64,000 bases of DNA from Eutypa lata (Eukaryota > Ascomycota > Sordariomycetes > Xylariales > Diatrypaceae). The stretch lies in contig JAKULF010000016.1 of NCBI GenBank assembly GCA_022661535.1, positions 310,001 to 374,000 on the forward strand, in the 5' to 3' direction. Shown in pieces: positions 1 through 11,358 of this stretch. A program made the translations under genes and the position numbers. The notes under the pieces are model-generated. The model made no database searches. It had not been told where the DNA came from and saw only the letters and a list, made by a program, of their open reading frames with translations. Numbering within the stretch: the stretch's first letter is position 1; the number at the start of each line of letters is the position of its first letter.

Positions 1-450
1 TTTAGTACGTACTAACTATTTAGGAGACTTATACCAATAATATTGGCCCTCTGGCCCTCAATTCAATTGCCCTTCACCCAGAACAAACCCCCCAAAATTC
101 AATATGTACATCACAGCTTAGTTGATGCATAACCCGTTACTTCGTACCTTATTCTTTCTGTGAAGATAAGTGGGGAATTGAACAGCAATTGGGCACTGAA
201 TTGTGTCAGCACAGACCACTTGTTTCCATCTTCCACGTGATGATGACCTCTTTTTGCAGTGCAGTTACATAGTTGCATAGTTGGATAGGTACTCTTATAG
301 ATCCAGTAGAGCTGCATGCAGGCATTGGTTACATCACCTTTTAAGCTTAAACAGTTGTTTTTGTCCCAGAAGGGTTGCATAATACCTTTACACACGGACA
401 ATACCCAGCAAGGTCACATAATATAATTTCACACAACAACTTAAAAAAAG
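1..450. other. Intergenic left edge, no gene seen
   Basis: No reading frame here has recognisable protein character or plausible splice sites. The last part is the 5' leader and promoter of the RRM gene that starts at 451; an A-rich stretch directly precedes its ATG. Confidence 0.5.
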
Positions 451-999
451 ATGACAGACGCGGCCCGCTGGAAAGCTACGGTCTACGTGGGGGGTCTAGC
501 ATCCATGGTCACGAGGGAAGGTCTGCAAGACGCATTCATCCCCTTCGGCGAGATAGCAGACGTGTCTCTACCCAAGAACGAGAACCCGAACTCCACGGAT
601 CCCCACCGGGGCTTCGCCTACGTCGAGTACGAAGACGCGGACGACGCGAAGGAGGCCATCGACAACATGGACCAAGCCGAGTTCTTCGGCCGGGTGCTAC
701 GGGTTTCCGCCGCCAAGCCGCCCAAGAGCGCGGAGGAGGGCCTGGGGAGCAAGACGGCTGTATGGGAGCAGGTATGTTTGTTCGGCTTATTGCTAGCTAC
801 TGGATTTTTCATCTTCACGTGTTTCTTTCAAGTTACTAATATCATCATCATCACATAGGAGGGCTGGTTGGCGGAGAATGCAGTCAGTGACGAAGACAGG
901 CTGGCGGCAGAGATGGCCAAAGCCGGAGAGCAGGAGAGGCCGGATGACCCTATGCAAGGATTGGAGGGACTGGACGTCGCAGGGCCAAAACCAGAGTGA
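451..999 (+). CDS. PPIE/Cyp33-type RRM protein without a cyclophilin domain
   Basis: Two exons, 451-771 and 859-999, give 153 aa; the intron 772-858 starts GTATGT and ends CATAG and keeps the frame. Residues about 8-90 form one RRM with RNP2 (VYVGGL) and RNP1 (RGFAYVEY). The phrases AFIPFGEI, AIDNMDQAEFFGR and LRVSAAKP resemble the RRM of human cyclophilin E (PPIE). The PPIE peptidyl-prolyl isomerase domain is absent: an acidic tail follows the RRM and ends in a normal stop. The likely role is RNA binding in splicing or mRNP assembly, inferred from the PPIE relationship. It converges on the minus-strand gene ending at 1363. The start gives the only ATG-initiated frame covering the whole RRM. 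Confidence 0.85.
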
Positions 1000-1362
1000 C
1001 ACTATATCAAATCATGGAGGACAAACTGAATTTCTCTTTCTTGTTTCCGCATAGCGTAGGCGTTTGGTTTAAAGCACCCTTTGGTGGATAAGGGGTTTCA
1101 AAAAAGGGCACAGATAATCAGGTTGAGGGGATTCGGTGGCTCTTGCGACCTTTTTAGATCTACACCCGCACATAACGTAACCTTTAGGCTTGAAGGTGAT
1201 GGATTCTCTTCTGAATTGATTCACGTCTCCTCTCTCGTATTTCCCTCGTCTACCATATACAATGCCGCAATATCCCTAACAGCACAAGCCAACTTCGTCT
1301 AGAGTATCATCCTGCCGTCGCCGTTGTCGTTGTTGGTGATGTGGTCCTATGCTCCTTCCAAC

Positions 1363-1904
1363 TTAGTGATGTTCGCCCTCACCCTCACCGGCGGGTTCGT
1401 GTCCGTCCTGGCGGTTTTGGCGGGCGAGTCGGAGGTTCTTGTCGACGGTGAACTTGCGGAAGCTCGAGTAACCGGCAGCGAAGAGGGCGAACCCGACAAC
1501 GACGCCTAGTATGCTCCTCCCATTAGTATGACCGTGTCTATATTCGATCTATGAAATTGAATTGAATTTTTGCCATCTGTGGATTTATGACTGACCGAGG
1601 GGAACCAATTCGGCGGGGATCTTTCGAAGCTTGCGGAGTCGTTGCGAGACAGTGTGCGCTGGTAGATAAAAAACCGTCAGTAACGGTCGTTGCCATAACT
1701 ATAAGATGCCTTCGTCGCAAGGGCCTATGATCCAATTGCTCGCGCTGAGGTCGTAAACATACCGCTCTGGTCCTCCTTCTGTGGTGATGGGCGATGGGTT
1801 AGCGACGTCATAGCGAGAATTTATGTGGCGGGCTTCACACATACGGGAAGAGGACGCATCATGCGCGCCGAGGGCATCATCCGGAGGATAGGAGAAGAGT
1901 ACAT
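1363..1904 (-). CDS. MLRQ/B12D-family small mitochondrial membrane protein
   Basis: Four exons reconstructed on the minus strand: 1904-1845, 1778-1763, 1658-1596 and 1505-1363, giving 93 aa. All three introns have GT-AG ends and good branch sites (GCTAAC, CTGAC, CTAAT), and phases match throughout. The protein begins with a basic, methionine-rich leader, then KEDQSAHTVSQRLRK, then one hydrophobic segment (PAELVPLGVVVGFALFAAGY) and a basic stretch (RKFTVDKNLRLARQN). This resembles fungal members of the NADH-ubiquinone reductase complex I MLRQ/B12D family, single-pass inner-membrane proteins. The family call rests on the PAELVPL-G-V hydrophobic core and layout, not on a search. A 16-nt second exon makes it easy to miss. 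It is divergent from COX12. Confidence 0.7.
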
Positions 1905-2586
1905 CTTGAGAAGATATTTTAATTTTGGGGGGTAGAGGGGAGATGTTTCTGAACTGACGTCCTTTTGAGAGATTGCTGCTTTGCTGCTACGTTAATGACT
2001 AGGTTGACAAACTAGTAATACTAACAGGTGAAAGAGCTCAACTCACTCACATACAGTCTGGGTCGAGCAGAGAGCAAAGCCAAGTCCAATCAATTGGCAG
2101 GTGTGGCAGTGTGGGTGTGGAATAAAGGGAAACGTTCGATTGGATGCAGACCAGCTCGGACCGGTTAAACCAGTAAGAAAAACAGAAACCGATAGTTTAG
2201 TGGATCTTTATGTCAACGATCCAGCACTCTTTTGTCCTTCGATCGACTGATTTTCTAATGACATTGCGGAGTAAAACACAGCTGCTCGGTTTGTATGTAA
2301 CATTCGAAGTAGGTACCTAAGCCACGGTACCTTCCACCTGGAGCCTGGTAAAGTTCCAGTTAACCTGACCACTGAACTTTACTGAATTGAAGCTTTGCTC
2401 AGACCACCCGCCACCAAAATCCCTCGTCTGATTCGACGAACGTTTGGGGGAAGCTTTCAACTCCATTCCCGAAACCTTTCGACATCATCATCATCCTCCT
2501 CCATCCACAACCAACAAAGTTGCCATTGAGCACCAACACTACATCCTTTTCCCCAAGAAATTATTTATTCTAATAAAACCGCCAAC
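1905..2586. promoter_or_regulatory. Shared divergent promoter region, MLRQ-like gene and COX12
   Basis: The 682 bp between the two divergent start codons holds no other gene. It must contain both promoters and both 5' leaders. A pyrimidine-rich run with CATCATCATCATCCTCC lies about 100 bp before the COX12 ATG. I could not assign a TATA box or a specific factor site with confidence. Confidence 0.5.
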
Positions 2587-3217
2587 ATGTCCGACGACGA
2601 GCGTGTTACCAAACCCTTCAAGTTCGTCACTGGTTAGTCAATACCCTATACTAAAACCCCCGACGCTTATATACTATCGTTACTGTGTTGCATTTTGAAC
2701 TGACCATTAATTAACTGACTATTTCTCTAGCTGGTATGAATATCCCCTCCTCACTCGCACCTGTTCTTCACTATACATGCGACCTATAATCGAAGCGATG
2801 CGATGCGAATTACCATAATCGTTATCTCGAGAAATGCGGAACATCGGGTCTAACCCACATACTATTATATAGGTGTCGATGCTCGATTCCCCAACATGAA
2901 CCAGACCAAGCACTGCTGGCAGAACTACGTCGACTACCACAAGTGCATCAACGCCAAGGGAGAGGACTTTGCTCCGTGCCGTCAGGTATACCTACCTCGT
3001 CGATAAGCCGTCGCTACAATAAAGTCGACCCACTAACGATTTCCAGTTCCTCCTTGCCTACCGATCCCTTTGCCCGAGCGGATGGTATCAGCGTTGGGAT
3101 GAGCAGCGAGGTTAGCATTGATATCCTCACTTGCTCTTACACATCACTTGGAATGAAGCTGACATTGACATTCGTATTATAGAGGCCGGAAACTTCCCTG
3201 CTAAGTTAGATGCGTAA
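2587..3217 (+). CDS. COX12: Cytochrome c oxidase subunit VIb (COX12)
   Basis: Exons 2587-2632, 2731-2733, 2873-2985, 3047-3110 and 3183-3217 encode 86 aa. The twin-cysteine CHCH motif is complete: [11 protein letters not shown] (CX9C) followed by [12 protein letters not shown] (CX10C), the Cox6b/Cox12 signature, with the family phrases [13 protein letters not shown] and [14 protein letters not shown]. The protein sits on the intermembrane-space side of complex IV and stabilises its dimer; it is imported through the Mia40 oxidative pathway (family knowledge). The second exon is only CTG. Skipping it also keeps the frame (T-G-V-D instead of T-A-G-V-D), so either one or two introns are possible at 2633-2872; both inner splice sites look good. 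Confidence 0.95.
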
Positions 3218-3905
3218 ATGCTATACACCCGGATGGGATGGACTAGGATGGTTGAGGTATCCAATGGATAGACTTGGGGTGGAAGGTTGTAGTATAAGTT
3301 GTGAGGTCAATCCAATGCATAAAACCTACGGCAGAAATTCCACATGTTGCTTCCTTTTGTTTCCATTATTTAGTCTTCTCGGTAAAATCCATATTGCAGC
3401 TGTGATGTCACATGTTCAGGACGACCGGTCGACTTCGACGTGAATGTATGCTTTAGAGTAACGCATTATGTAGCTATCCTCGCCAAGCATCATCAATATG
3501 TATATGTTCATATATACGGCTCGTTTCTCTTGAAGCTAATCTCCTGCGTGAAGGCTCCTGATTATGCACACACTTCATTTGAACCGTATCACGTTGAGGC
3601 GAATTAGCCTAGAATGGCGACGTAGTCCCAAGAAGACCGTTGAGTCAGAATTAAGCTTAATGTAATATAATGTGACAATAGTAGTACATGAGCTTCAACG
3701 GCATCTTCAAGAAGATATACTAATATTTCGTGATGGCCCCATACCGTACATCTGGCTGAAAAGCAATGATAAATAGGAGACTATGTGCGATGATGCAAAA
3801 AGTCTCCATATCCGGATATCTGTGAAATCCCAAAAAGCATTGTGCATCTATAAAATAGGCATTCCCGTCCATAAACCAACCCTAACTCCATATTGCTCAT
3901 ATCGC
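3218..3905. other. Convergent 3' intergenic region
   Basis: The 688 bp between the stop codons of COX12 and Sde2 show no credible gene. They should hold the two 3' UTRs and polyadenylation signals. Confidence 0.5.
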
Positions 3906-4814
3906 TCATTTGCCATTCCCCTCTTCCTCATCAGAAGAACTCATAAACTCATCATCCTCGTCGAACCCAGCAAAGGCCCTCGTAGGCTGTGGTGCCTTCT
4001 TCGTAGACACCATCTCCTTCCGCGGCATGGGCTGCTTCGAGCTACTGGATTCTTCATCATCCTCTTCGTCATCTTCCTCACTACTATCATCCTCACCCTC
4101 CTCCTCCATAATCGCATCAACCCCCTCGGAAGACGACGACGTCGACCCATGCGGCGAGGCGCCCCGCACCAGCAGGTTATCCTTATAATTGCCAGCCTTG
4201 ATGGCGGCCAGGACGGCGTCCCGGGTCCGCTCGCCGGCCTCCTCCTTGTCCTCGACCCACTTGCCGTCGAGCTTGCCCCTGGAGCTGTTCTTGATCTCGT
4301 GCTCGCGCTGCTCGGCGGCCTCGACGATCTGCTGCCAGCGCTCGCGGCGGCGCTCCTTCTCGCGCTGCTCCATCTCCGGCTTGATGGCCAGGTACTCGGC
4401 GAGCGCCTTGGCCTCCGTCACGGTCCGCAGCCGCCGCCCGTCCAGGTTCCGGCTCGACGCGTTCTCGTCCCCGCGGTTCTTCTTCTTCTTCGACGACATC
4501 CGCCCGCCCGCCGCGCGCAGCTGCGAGCCGAAACCACCCTTGCCGCCGCATAAGGGGAGAGATAGCCGCAGTGAGAGGAAATCATCGCTGCTGCTGGTAC
4601 AGAGGTTGGATAGGGGCGTTGTGGCGCTGGAGAGAAGCTGTTTGTTGGATGTCGTCGTTAGGATGTAGCGTGTGTCTGGTTGTGGTAGTCGGTCCCCGAT
4701 GCGCGAGTGGAGATCCGATATTGATGTTGTCCGTGGAAGAGGGAATGAGAGTGTGGGAGGGAGGCCTAGGCCGGAGAAAGTCGTCACGAAGACGTTTATG
4801 TTTTTAGACTCCAT
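3906..4814 (-). CDS. sde2: Sde2, ubiquitin-fold splicing and genome-maintenance factor
   Basis: A single uninterrupted frame of 302 aa. Residues 1-90 fit the Sde2 N-terminal ubiquitin-like fold and end in the processing site [11 protein letters not shown] at residues 90-100. This is followed by the invariant Sde2 block GGRMSSKKK...[11 protein letters not shown] and a basic helical segment ([20 protein letters not shown]). The last third is strongly acidic and serine-rich. In fission yeast, deubiquitinating enzymes cleave after the GG, and the released Sde2 starting with Lys joins the spliceosome to promote excision of particular introns (established). All required residues are present, so processing is expected here. 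It is divergent from RPS10. The start is the first ATG and gives the full ubiquitin-like domain. Confidence 0.93.
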   Translation of the reverse strand: MESKNINVFVTTFSGLGLPPTLSFPLPRTTSISDLHSRIGDRLPQPDTRYILTTTSNKQLLSSATTPLSNLCTSSSDDFLSLRLSLPLCGGKGGFGSQLRAAGGRMSSKKKKNRGDENASSRNLDGRRLRTVTEAKALAEYLAIKPEMEQREKERRRERWQQIVEAAEQREHEIKNSSRGKLDGKWVEDKEEAGERTRDAVLAAIKAGNYKDNLLVRGASPHGSTSSSSEGVDAIMEEEGEDDSSEEDDEEDDEESSSSKQPMPRKEMVSTKKAPQPTRAFAGFDEDDEFMSSSDEEEGNGK

Positions 4815-5399
4815 GATGGTCGCTGTTATAGTATCTGATCTGATGGCTTCTCCTTGTCTCCTTCCTTGGCTGGCGATATCCTAGATGCGCAAGTACTATA
4901 AGGCAATTGCAGTAGATGGAGATGATGGCCGAAATAGAGTTGTCAATGTTTAGGTTTAGAAGTTGGTGGTGTCGATGATAGTTGGTTGGTTGCGATCTTT
5001 GAGAGCGATCAGCCACTGATATATGAAAGCGACGGAGATAGGTAGGTACGTATCTATCTTAGTAGATCCCCGTCACCTAGTTTCTACTAGTTAAATGCAT
5101 ATATCCTTTCTACAGGCATTAAGCCTCACCAGCCACACCTTGACGGCTAGTGTGGCACTAAGACCACAACAAGCCACATCAAGATCGGTAAGCCACCCCA
5201 CTGATAGGGTTTTTTGCTGCCCACCAAAAAAAACCGAGAAGGGGTCAATTCCACTATCCACTCCATCAATCGTCAATCAAGTTGACCTTGGACAATTTCA
5301 AGCCGGAAGTGCAACTTCACTATTCACCCACGCCCAACTTAACCTTCCGGATACCAATTCAACGTCTTGACGCAGCTTTGACTTGATTAAACCGCCAAG
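4815..5399. promoter_or_regulatory. Shared divergent promoter region, Sde2 and RPS10
   Basis: The 585 bp between divergent start codons contain no other gene. The last 100 bp before the RPS10 ATG are rich in TTGAC/CTTGA words. No specific regulatory element was recognised. Confidence 0.45.
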
Positions 5400-6245
5400 A
5401 TGTTAATTCCCAAGGCCGACCGCAAGGCGATCCACGAGGTTAGCAAAAATCCCCAGAGACAAGGAAAAGAAGGAAACGCCCGTCTGCTTCCCCGCGATAT
5501 CACAAAAAATATAGCACAGAAGAAGCAATCCATAGCTACCACCATATCATCACACCATGATTCCAGTCAAAAAAAAATTACACACTCAGACATGGGCAGG
5601 GAGGCAGACAGTCAGAAAGAGGGACCATAAGGAATAACTGGATATGAATGAACATGAACTAACGTCGTATTTTTCTCATCTCACAGTACCTCTTCCGCGA
5701 GGGCGTGCTCGTCGCCAAGAAGGACTACAACCTGCCCAAGCACCCGGATATCGACACGAAGAACCTGTTCGTCGTCAAGGCGCTGCAGTCGCTGACGTCG
5801 CGCGGCTACGTCAAGACCCAGTTCTCGTGGCAGTACTACTACTACACCCTCACCCCCGAGGGTCTCGACTACCTGCGCGAGTGGCTGCACCTCCCCGCCG
5901 AGATCGTCCCCGCCACCCACATCAAGCAGCAGCGATCCCACGCCCCGCCCCGCGGCATGATGGGCGAGGGTGGTGACCGCGAGAGACGGCCTTTCGGTCG
6001 TGGCCGTGGTGGTGACCGCGGTGACCGAGGCGACCGTGGCGACCGTGAGGGCGGATACCGAAGACGGGATGCTGGTGGCGAGGGCAAGGAGGGCGGTGCC
6101 CCTGGTGAATTTGCTCCTCAGTTGTGAGTTTTACCCCGTTCTATCGAAGCACAGAAACATCTTGTGTGTGACATTGGAACTCAACTAACCTCAATATAAC
6201 AGCCGTGGTGGATTCGGTCGTGGCCGTGGCGCTCCCCCTTCGTAA
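5400..6245 (+). CDS. RPS10: 40S ribosomal protein S10 (eS10)
   Basis: Exons 5400-5438, 5687-6123 and 6203-6245 give 172 aa. The first 13 residues are [13 protein letters not shown], and exon 2 continues [20 protein letters not shown], the eS10 winged-helix core, followed by the family phrase [14 protein letters not shown]. The C-terminal tail is the expected Arg/Gly-rich segment ending [11 protein letters not shown]. The first intron (248 bp) directly after a very short first exon is typical of fungal ribosomal protein genes. The second intron (donor GTGAGT, acceptor ATAACAG) restores the tail beyond an apparent stop. The product is a component of the small-subunit head near the mRNA entry side. 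Confidence 0.96.
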
Positions 6246-9200
6246 GGGAAGCTTTAGCTTTTAGTCCTCTTCCCTGGTCCTCTACCACCTAGACAGAGAA
6301 AGAGAAAACAAATTCCGTTCAACGCAAGACATGATAAGCCGGCATGGATTAATATGTATGTAACTCTAAAGGGGGGAAGAAAAACAGAGACGAAAACTGC
6401 ATACAAAAAAGTCGCGCTTTTTTCTGCTCGCGTTGGGGAATTGCAACAAAAATTCACACAACAACACTTCGTGGGGGTGAAAACACACTGCGGATTTGCA
6501 GCACCGGCCGGTGAGGAGTTTATCAGGAAGGGGCCTTACATCCTTCGGAAACCGTCTACCATGATCTGGGTTCATGATTTTGCCGTCATAAGAAAAACAA
6601 GATTCTTCCAGCAAACCAACAAGCAGCAAGCAAGCATGCAGTGTTGTGTGCGTGTATGTATGTGACCGTGATGCGTTTTATTTTCTACTCCTGATGGTGT
6701 GTACGATGATGTCCTCGTCCAACGAGTGAGGCTCTTTGATATCGTGACTGTTCATGGAAGGCTGGGTTATTCAAGATCCAGGTAGTATAGTAGAGCTGAA
6801 GTAGTTAAGATGGTCTACGAGTCCTCTACTAGTTTGAAAACATACACTTGGACATTCTCCTGACATCACGCCCAGCTTCTGAAGCTTCTCTTCTCCGTTT
6901 CCTGTTATGCTCTGAATGGTCTTCCCCTGACAGCGGAATCGTGTTTATGCTAGAATAGGTGCACATAGCGACCTGGGAAGCTACAACATCCAGCATCGGA
7001 ACTCGGGTCGGCCGGGTCATGTGAACACGGTAGCACCATTCATTGGAGACCAGCCAGCAGCTACCTAGATTGAGGTGACCGAACTCCAGAGTCCAAACTC
7101 CGGCATCCCGTCCCGAAGGATCAAAGCGGAGACCAGCCCTCAAAGCTCTCCAAATGATCGGTGAAGAAGGAAGCTTGAAAGCTGTTGATATTGCTTGCTT
7201 GCTTACGTAGTTAGTATTAGTACGTTCTTACACATGTATATGTAAGTAGGTTATGTAAGTAGGTTAGCATGTACTATAGACTGTAGAATTATATGCATGC
7301 ATGCTACTGATAGACCGACGGTATTCACCGCCGCAGCTGGCCGAGGGTCTTATGTACGTGGTGTGAAAATGACATAATAGTATCATATGTATCTTCTAGA
7401 GATTCACGTTGAACCGACACATGAATCCGAACCTGCGGTATCTATACCCTAGACAGCCTAGGTAGTGACAAAACAGTCTGTTGCCGATGCCTCGGTATAG
7501 TATGATGGCATATATTTCACGAAGCAAATTGGCAAATAAGGTTAGCAGACAAGTTGCTCCTTGATCCTAGGTACATAGGTAGGTATCTCGGGCACCTACC
7601 TACTTACCTAACACCCCCCCATGTTGCGAGATAAATCGATCTGGGTGTGTAATCAGGGTCTGTCCAGTCGGGCGGCGCTCTCTCGCGGCTGGCTACCTGT
7701 ATCTGCTGCTGTATCTAGGTATGTGTGAACGATGCTACCTCACATCCCACGCCATGGCATGCCATGCCACGCCACATCAAGCCAGGTCAGGTCAGGAGTT
7801 TTCAATACTACGCTTTTACATATTTTATTTCTTCAATATTTATCGACCTTCACTTCCACGCTGTTCTGAGGGCTACTAACTACTTAGGTACCAGATACCT
7901 GCCTATAACAATGCGATGCCGAAAGGTCCGGGTCGGAGATCTATCGGGTAGCTAGAGTTGTTGTATATAGAGACTGATTAGTAAGTGACGTAGTGTTTCG
8001 GGGCGAGCCATTAAAAGATCACAGCATGTTAGAGATGAATGAAAAGGGGTTCCGGATCCGTGGTCATGTGGATTGCCCTATTTGAATTATTGACTCAAAA
8101 TATCCCATATCCGACGTGGGATGAGGGAAATTAACTACCTATCTACTCTATCTATGTATCATTGAAATCTCGTAGCTGGGCCCGGCGGGTTTAAACTCAA
8201 CAGTTTTTATTTCTTGGTTTTCGGGAAGTAGACCTTTTTTTTTCCTTCTCTCACCAAATCGCGGGGTTGAGGCGGTAATATGCAGGCAAGCTAATAGCTA
8301 AGTGATCTCACATGCGTAATTTTACCCCCTCGACCCAATTCATCCAATCTAGGACCTTGCTACCTATGTGCGTGATGTGATATTGTATACCCGCACAGGG
8401 TTTTCTAAGCATACCTAGCTCTTGTACATGTTGCTCCTTTTTGTTGATATGGCGATAAGCTGCCTGTGGGATGTATTGGGAGACTTCTGCAGTAGGTAAC
8501 GTAGGTAATAGTGCAAAACCGTCAGCTCCGATACAGGTCCGACCTGCCAAGTCCCGTACGGAACATCAAAGAACAAAGACATTATCTGTCGGTTCGTTCC
8601 AGGATATAAACCAACATTGTAATCTCAGCATGTAGAGGTAGTCAACTGTCAACTCAGGGGAAACGATCTACGGCCACTCACCCACATTAATGACAACTTC
8701 CAAGCCATAGCAAACTAACATTTAGCAACCTGGGGGAATAGAACTGGGGTAAATTCTGTGCTGATCTCATATGACATATAGCAATAAGAGGGGACATGAT
8801 AGAGGGAGGGTGGTGATATTCCCCGTGGAGCCGTTGCAATCGTCATTCATTAACACAGATGCATACAGCTCTTTGGACGCATTCTTAATTGTCCGCCCAC
8901 TTGTCTACCTATTTGGAAAAGCGTTGACTTGACATACATACGTACATTACATGTGTAGGATATGGTAATGCCTGTGTGAATCTGCAAGGTGAACGCATTC
9001 CTGTATGAAAAGTCAACTCTTCAGGCCCAGGCCCTATCCTAATTGCACCGTACCAGCGCAATCTATACCGTAGCGGGCTAAGCTGGGTTTGGCTGGCAGC
9101 CCTAGCCCGGCGTGGTCCCACAGCGGGGGAACCGAATCGAGCTTCCCCAATTGCGTATGTCCCTGCGTGCGCTGCTTGTGCCCCTCCACCCTCTTCTGCG

Positions 9201-9721
9201 GAAAGCTCACGAAAGCTCTTCTTGTTCACTCTCTCCAAAAAGTGGGATGAGAAGGAATGGGATGGGCAACGCATTTTTTTTTTCTGGAGCTCGTGGTATC
9301 TTGGACCATCTCCTATTGGAAGATTTGGTGAAACGATGGGGGAAGCTATAAAGCAAATGGATACTTACCCGTCCCTCTTCCACCATACACATAGATACAT
9401 ACTTAGGTACTGTACAACACTACGCATACATATGTACGCATTGATTGATGGTATGGATAGGCTTGGTGTGGAAACGCGGGCGTGCTGGGATGGCTGATGG
9501 AGGGACTGACTGGGTAGAATTTTAGCTCTTGCTTCTCTCTCCTCCTCTTCCTCACTCTCACACACATTTGTGTATAAATATCTCAAGCTCCCCAGTCTGC
9601 TTGCTTTGTCTTAGATTTCCCGTCTTTTGCTCTTCATACATACCTTATCCCGACCTCCTACCCAACACCTCTATACCAGTAGTCAGTTCTCTTAATAATA
9701 GTAAACCTCAATCAAGTCACA
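6246..9721. other. 3.5-kb gene desert
   Basis: No frame of convincing length, composition or family likeness was found on either strand. The stretch has many short repeats of TAGGTA/TACCTA type (7566-7611 is dense), GCCATGCCAT-like runs near 7750 and several homopolymers. The right end is the promoter of the dehydrogenase at 9722. A lineage-specific small secreted protein or a non-coding RNA cannot be excluded. Confidence 0.5.
9573..9580 (+). promoter_or_regulatory. TATA-like box of the polyol dehydrogenase gene
   Basis: TATAAATA lies about 150 bp before the ATG at 9722, after a CT-rich run. Its position suits a fungal core promoter; the assignment is by motif only. Confidence 0.45.
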
Positions 9722-11358
9722 ATGCCTTTCACTGCCAACCTCCCCAAGACCATGAAGGCTCTCAGGTAAGTCATACATACCTCTGTCCTCTAGAAGCTTC
9801 ACCCGCCTTGACTTGCTTCGATCCAATCTTAGAAGACCACGGACACTCGTCGGGTTACTTCTGCTGACCACACTGTAAACACATAGATATGAGAAGCCGG
9901 AGGTCTGGGGCATCGTCGAGGTTCCCCTGCCCACTCTTCGACCCGGTGACGTCCTTATCAAGGTCAAGGCAAGTTGCCCCGGGAGACTTCCCCACCTATC
10001 GCTCGATTATAATAACATTGGGTATTTGAATACAGTCTTGCGGTGTCTGCGGTACCGATTTGCACATCCACGAGGGAGAGTTCATTGCCGAGTTCCCCCT
10101 CATTCCCGGCCACGAGACGACTGGTGTCGTTGTTGGTAGGGCCACTCCTTTTTAATATACCATTTCCGACCCTAGACACCATATATAGCTAACATTGACG
10201 CCTAGGCTTCGCCGACGATGTCAAGGGCTTCGAGATTGGCGACCGCGTGACTGCTGACAACTCCGAGCTTTGCGGCCACTGGTACGTCATGGCTAGCCCC
10301 GCCGCTAAATACGGTGGATATCGTGACTGACTCGCGCTTTGTAACTAGCTTCTACTGCCGAAAAGGCCAGGAGCTTCTCTGCGAGAACTTCAAGGCACAC
10401 GGTGTTTTGGGTCTTGATGGTGGTTTCGCCGAATACGTAGGCGGACCCTACCCTCTTGGTGTTTGTATGGTGTCTCACTAACAATACTGCTTGCAGTGCT
10501 CCTACACCCAGGGCCGTCTCTTCAAGATCAAGAACATCAGCGACATCGATGCTACCCTCATCGAGCCCGCCTCGTGCGCCATGCACGGCCTGGAGAAAAT
10601 CGCTCCTAAGGCTGGTTCCCACGCCCTCCTGATCGGTGCCGGTCCCACCGGTCTCATGATGGCTCAGTTCCTGTATGGATGATACCCAACACTATTCGTA
10701 CCTCTTCCGGATGGCTGACCCCTTAAATAGGCGACACAGCGGTGTCTCTCAGCTGACCATTGCTGCGCCGGAAGGTTCGAAGATGGAACTGGCTAAGAGC
10801 CTCGACGCTGCCGACTTCTACGTCCCTCTTTCTCGGTCCAACTCCACTCCACAGTGGGAACAGCTCAAGAAGGACAACCCATATGGTTTCGATATCGGTA
10901 CGTAGTAACAAGTTGCTTCCCCCGAAAGAGTGTGTGCACTAACGTGCTGGCTATAGTTGTTGAGGCTAGCGGTAGCGCCAAGGTGCTTGAGGATGCCATC
11001 AACTATGTCCGCCGAGGAGGCAAGCTCGTCTGCTACGGCGTGTACCCCAACTCGGCCCGCGTCACCTGGCCACCGTCTAAGATCTTTGGTGATGGTAAGT
11101 GTCCCAGACGGTGATATGACTACAAGAAAGAAAAGAAGAGGTAAATGGATTTGCTGACTGATGACTTTACCAGAAATTACCATCATCGGCTCCTTCTCCG
11201 AGACGTACATGTTCCCGGCCACGGTCGACTACCTCGACAGCGGAAAGATCAAGACCAAGGGCATCGTCAACAAGACCTTCAAGCTGGAGCAGTGGGGCGA
11301 GGCCCTCGAGAGCATCCGAAACAAGAGCGCCATCAAGGCTGCTATTATCTTCGACTAG
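9722..11358 (+). CDS. Zinc-dependent medium-chain dehydrogenase, D-arabinitol/sorbitol type
   Basis: Nine exons (9722-9765, 9887-9968, 10036-10135, 10206-10281, 10349-10436, 10497-10672, 10731-10897, 10957-11094, 11174-11358) give 351 aa, the usual length of the family. Catalytic zinc ligands sit in CGVCGTDLH (Cys47) and GHE (68-69). The structural zinc site is complete (Cys98, 101, 104, 112). The Rossmann glycine motif is GAGPTG at 177-182. [18 protein letters not shown] and [10 protein letters not shown] resemble D-arabinitol and sorbitol dehydrogenases, so reversible oxidation of a sugar alcohol to a ketose with NAD(P) is likely; the substrate is inferred. The second intron (9969-10035) begins GC rather than GT; GCAAGT after AAG is the usual context for GC-AG introns, and no GT donor gives the conserved frame. 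Confidence 0.9.

Noticed and set aside
1081..1509. Plus-strand frames of 73 and 61 aa
   Set aside because: They overlap the 3' part of the minus-strand MLRQ-like gene and have no family likeness; the minus-strand reading is spliced and conserved.
8909..9586. Several 60-120 aa frames on both strands in the gene desert
   Set aside because: Mutually overlapping, compositionally ordinary, no splice support and no recognisable motif.
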